A stretch of 7,703 bases of DNA, from contig SEBM01000182.1 of assembly GCA_004296145.1 (NCBI GenBank), positions 1 through 7,703 on the forward strand, given 5' to 3'. Below, in pieces: positions 5,664-7,703 of the stretch. The translations under genes and the position numbers were made by a program. Under the pieces are notes generated by a model. It did no database searches. It saw nothing but the letters and a program-made list of their open reading frames with translations, and was not told the origin of the DNA. Position 1 is the first letter of the stretch, and each line of letters opens with the position of its first letter. The stretch comes from Flavobacterium sp. (GTDB taxonomy: Bacteria; Bacteroidota; Bacteroidia; Flavobacteriales; Flavobacteriaceae).

Positions 5664-6123
5664 TTTCCTTAAATTTTTGAGTCAGTTTTTCTTTTATCCT
5701 ATGGATTTTTACTCTTGTATTGGCTTCAGAAAGTCCGACGATTTTGGCAATTTCAGCTTGCTTTACGTCTTCCAGTTCCAACGAAATAATGATACGTTCC
5801 GTTTCCGGCAATCCGGCAATACATTTATATAAAAACTGAATTTGTGGTTCTATAGAAGTTTGTTTTTCTTCGGTGATGTGCGCCGGAAGTTCTGATTTTG
5901 GAAAGCGTTTTTGTTTCTCAATCTGCCTCAGGCAATTGTTAGAAGCAATCCTGAAAATCCAGGTTCCGATACTGGATTCATTTCTAAAAGTATCCAGTTT
6001 TTGCCAAACGATAATGAAGGTTTCCTGCGCTAAGTCCTGCGCAATATCATAATCGTTTACAAAACCCATACAAAGCCTGAATATTCGGTCCCAGTAGGTT
6101 CTATAAATAGTTTCAAACTCCAT
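5653..6123 (-). CDS. ECF-type RNA polymerase sigma factor
   Basis: A 156-residue sigma-70 family factor of the extracytoplasmic-function class. Region 2 spans about 6-72 (YWDRIFRLCMGFVNDYDIAQ, then DLAQETFIIVWQKLDTF and the IGTWIFRIASNNCLRQIEK helix that contacts the -10 region). Region 4 spans about 97-150 (LPETERIIISLELEDVKQAE, then IAKIVGLSEANTRVKIHRIK, the -35-binding helix-turn-helix). Regions 1 and 3 are absent, as expected for ECF factors. Its ATG shares one base with the stop of the upstream hydrolase fusion (TAATG on the minus strand), and its 3' end overlaps the membrane-protein gene by 11 bp. The three form one transcription unit. Any stress or substrate signal would likely come through the membrane protein; targets cannot be read from this window. 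Confidence 0.95.
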   Translation of the reverse strand: MEFETIYRTYWDRIFRLCMGFVNDYDIAQDLAQETFIIVWQKLDTFRNESSIGTWIFRIASNNCLRQIEKQKRFPKSELPAHITEEKQTSIEPQIQFLYKCIAGLPETERIIISLELEDVKQAEIAKIVGLSEANTRVKIHRIKEKLTQKFKENGQ

Positions 6124-7565
6124 TATTTGACTCTTATAAAGCTGTTCAAATGTTTGAAATAAAACTCTTTATCATCATACATTATAAAATGCAAACCTTT
6201 TGTAGCATATTGAAGATTGGCTGTCTTTAGGTTTTTGTATTGCGCTTCGATTGCGGGTTTTATATTGGTAAAATAAGATTCTAATAAAATCAGGGACGGA
6301 CATTTTATGGTCGATATTTTTTCTCTTAAATCTGTATTGGCAAAATCGCAATACACTTCTGCAAAGGTTTTTCGGTCAGATTTTGCGCTCCAGCTTAATA
6401 ACAAATCGTGTTTTGTTGCATCCTCTGTTAATCTGTCAACATATTTCTTTTGATTTGCAGCAAACTCTTCATCAGTGAGCGCAACCAATTGATTTACAAT
6501 CGGACTGCAATCATTATTTTCTTTTGATTTGAAAGAAGCATCCATCAAAGCAGCAAGGCATGGAACAGCATCAACCACAACAATTCGGTCTGCCAGATCC
6601 GGATAATCGGCTGCAATTGCCAAAGCTAATCCACCGCCCATGCTGTGGCCGATTATAATTGGTTTTTCGATTTTGTTGTCTTTTATATAATTTGCAATAG
6701 CATCTTCCCAGTTTTTAAAAGAAGCATTTGGCTGCGGTTTTACTCCGGCGAAACCAGCCATCGTTAAAGTGTAACAAGTAAAATTCTTTTCGAAATTGGC
6801 TTTTGTATCATTCCAAACTTCTCCTGAAGATGCAAAACCCGGAATAAATACAAGAGATTGTTTTCCTTTTCCTGATTTAGATTTAGCTTCATTCATTCCA
6901 GAGATGATTGCTTCAATATTATTACCTTCTTTGATGTCTAAAACGTTCCAACCAAAGGCTTCAAATTTAGCACGAACACTACCCATGTGTAAAACTTCAT
7001 CTGTAGTTCCGTCGATCTGTTTTCCGTTTAAATCTACTGTAGCAATTAAGTTGTCTACTTTTTTGGCTGAAGCATACATTATAGCCTCCCAGTTTTGCCC
7101 TTCTTGCAATTCACCATCACCCATAAGAGTGAAAACTAAATTATTATCGTTATTTAATTTTTTTGCTTGAGCTGCACCAATAGCTACAGATAATCCTTGC
7201 CCTAATGAACCTGATGCGATACGAATTCCTGGTAATCCTTCGTGAGTTGTAGGGTGACCTTGTAAACGAGAATTTAAAAGTCTAAAAGTTGCTAATTCAG
7301 CTACAGGAAAGTAACCACTACGTGCTAATACACTATAAAAAACAGGTGAGATGTGTCCGTTTGAAAGGAAAAATAAATCTTCTCCAATTCCGTCCATATC
7401 GAAACCTTCTTTACGGTTCATAATATTTTGGTATAATGCCACAAGAAATTCTGTACAACCAAGCGAACCTCCTGGATGACCTGAATTTACTGCATGAACC
7501 ATGCGAAGAATATCTCTTCTAACTTGAATACTTAAATCAATTAATTGTTGTGTGTTAGGTTTCAT
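6123..7565 (-). CDS. Chimera: truncated transketolase N-terminal subunit fused to alpha/beta-hydrolase
   Basis: A 480-residue in-frame fusion. Residues 1-235 are the N-terminal (thiamine diphosphate pyrophosphate-binding) subunit of a two-subunit transketolase: NSGHPGGSLG (27-36), SNGHISP, QGHPTTHEGLPG and the GDG...DLN cofactor motif (Gly149 to Asn180). About 45 residues of its usual C-terminus are missing, and no C-terminal subunit gene follows. Residues from about 236 on are an alpha/beta-hydrolase: LVFIPGFASSG (oxyanion region), GHSMGG (nucleophile Ser308) and a late His459 in GLHFIMYDD; the catalytic acid is not certain. The hydrolase lacks the N-terminal signal peptide its relatives usually have. 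The join lies in GKGK (232-235). Codon use changes there: the first part has no GGC, CCG or CTG codons, while the second uses all three. Upstream is a normal promoter, and the gene overlaps the sigma factor by one base. Confidence 0.9.
   Translation of the reverse strand: MKPNTQQLIDLSIQVRRDILRMVHAVNSGHPGGSLGCTEFLVALYQNIMNRKEGFDMDGIGEDLFFLSNGHISPVFYSVLARSGYFPVAELATFRLLNSRLQGHPTTHEGLPGIRIASGSLGQGLSVAIGAAQAKKLNNDNNLVFTLMGDGELQEGQNWEAIMYASAKKVDNLIATVDLNGKQIDGTTDEVLHMGSVRAKFEAFGWNVLDIKEGNNIEAIISGMNEAKSKSGKGKQSLVFIPGFASSGEVWNDTKANFEKNFTCYTLTMAGFAGVKPQPNASFKNWEDAIANYIKDNKIEKPIIIGHSMGGGLALAIAADYPDLADRIVVVDAVPCLAALMDASFKSKENNDCSPIVNQLVALTDEEFAANQKKYVDRLTEDATKHDLLLSWSAKSDRKTFAEVYCDFANTDLREKISTIKCPSLILLESYFTNIKPAIEAQYKNLKTANLQYATKGLHFIMYDDKEFYFKHLNSFIRVK
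6858..6872 (-). other. Fusion junction at a GGAAAAGGAAAA microhomology
   Basis: On the minus strand, GGAAAAGGAAAA (6861-6872) codes for GKGK and is followed by CAA (Gln). In complete transketolase N subunits GKGK is followed by Pro and then a C-terminal HTEMGNG segment. In stand-alone hydrolases of this type GKGK-like residues precede the first beta strand. The tract would thus have been present, or nearly so, in both parent genes and is the likely crossover site. Confidence 0.7.
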
Positions 7566-7591
7566 TTTTTATTTAAAAGTTATACTGTCAA

Positions 7592-7622
7592 CAAAGGTAA
7601 TCAGTTATTTTGGTTTATTAAA
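7592..7622 (-). promoter_or_regulatory. Candidate promoter of the transketolase-hydrolase chimera operon
   Basis: TACCTTTG on the minus strand (7592-7599) matches TAnnTTTG exactly, about 27 bp before the ATG. At a spacing of 20 bp a TTT (7620-7622) takes the place of the -33 TTG. This is a transketolase-type promoter, expected to be strong and constitutive in growing cells, and no other promoter is obvious before the sigma factor gene. The remaining 80 bp to the window edge are AT-rich with nothing else recognisable. Confidence 0.5.
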
Positions 7623-7703
7623 CTCGATTTAATTTTTTTACCCAACTAAATAGATGTGTTTGAAATTTAAATTATAATAGTTCTTTATTTTGGAAATAAT
7701 AAT

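Noticed and set aside
6796..7170. Open frame of 124 codons on the plus strand inside the transketolase part
   Set aside because: It is antisense to a strongly conserved coding region, has no promoter and no recognisable domain, and its composition is that of the complement of the real gene.
1..7703. CRISPR array, tRNA, insertion sequence or phage genes
   Set aside because: I saw no regularly spaced repeats, no cloverleaf-like sequence, no transposase or integrase motif and no phage structural protein.

Overview
The window looks like chromosomal DNA of a Flavobacterium-type member of the Bacteroidetes. The DNA is AT-rich. Start codons lack strong Shine-Dalgarno sequences, and several genes are preceded by the Bacteroidetes -7 element TAnnTTTG. 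A secreted lipoprotein has the acidic patch after its lipid cysteine that is typical of the phylum, and the proteins read as flavobacterial. This assignment is by eye, without a database search.

Layout from left to right. An Lrp/AsnC-type regulator (+, 123-593) is followed by a 90-residue membrane protein of unknown function (+, 654-926). A convergent hairpin terminator (945-977) separates these from a membrane zinc metallopeptidase of the YugP type (-, 1019-1705). Next is a two-component pair on the minus strand: a TPR-containing sensor kinase (2434-4440) whose end overlaps the start of a NarL/LuxR-type response regulator (1809-2441) by 8 bp. Divergent from the kinase is a small lipoprotein with an MmpS-like domain (+, 4614-5012). 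The 173-bp gap between them holds a perfect 18-bp palindrome, an extra half-site and a well-formed promoter facing the lipoprotein. The simplest reading is that the response regulator controls the lipoprotein and perhaps its own operon.

After a second convergent terminator (about 5041-5071) comes a tightly overlapped minus-strand unit: a 4-helix membrane protein (5073-5663), an ECF sigma factor (5653-6123) and a 480-codon gene (6123-7565). That last gene is the most unusual thing here. Residues 1-235 are a transketolase N-terminal subunit cut short, and residues from about 236 on are an alpha/beta-hydrolase lacking its own beginning. They are joined in frame at a GGAAAAGGAAAA stretch coding for GKGK, which probably existed in both parents. 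The usual partner, the transketolase C-terminal subunit, is absent. If the join is real, the sigma-factor operon is now transcribed from a transketolase promoter. If not, it is a clone or assembly chimera.

I saw no tRNA, rRNA, CRISPR array, insertion sequence or integrase. The only non-coding stretches over 100 bp are the ends of the window and the gaps at 1706-1808 and 4441-4613, all described below. No stretch without a gene exceeds 300 bp.
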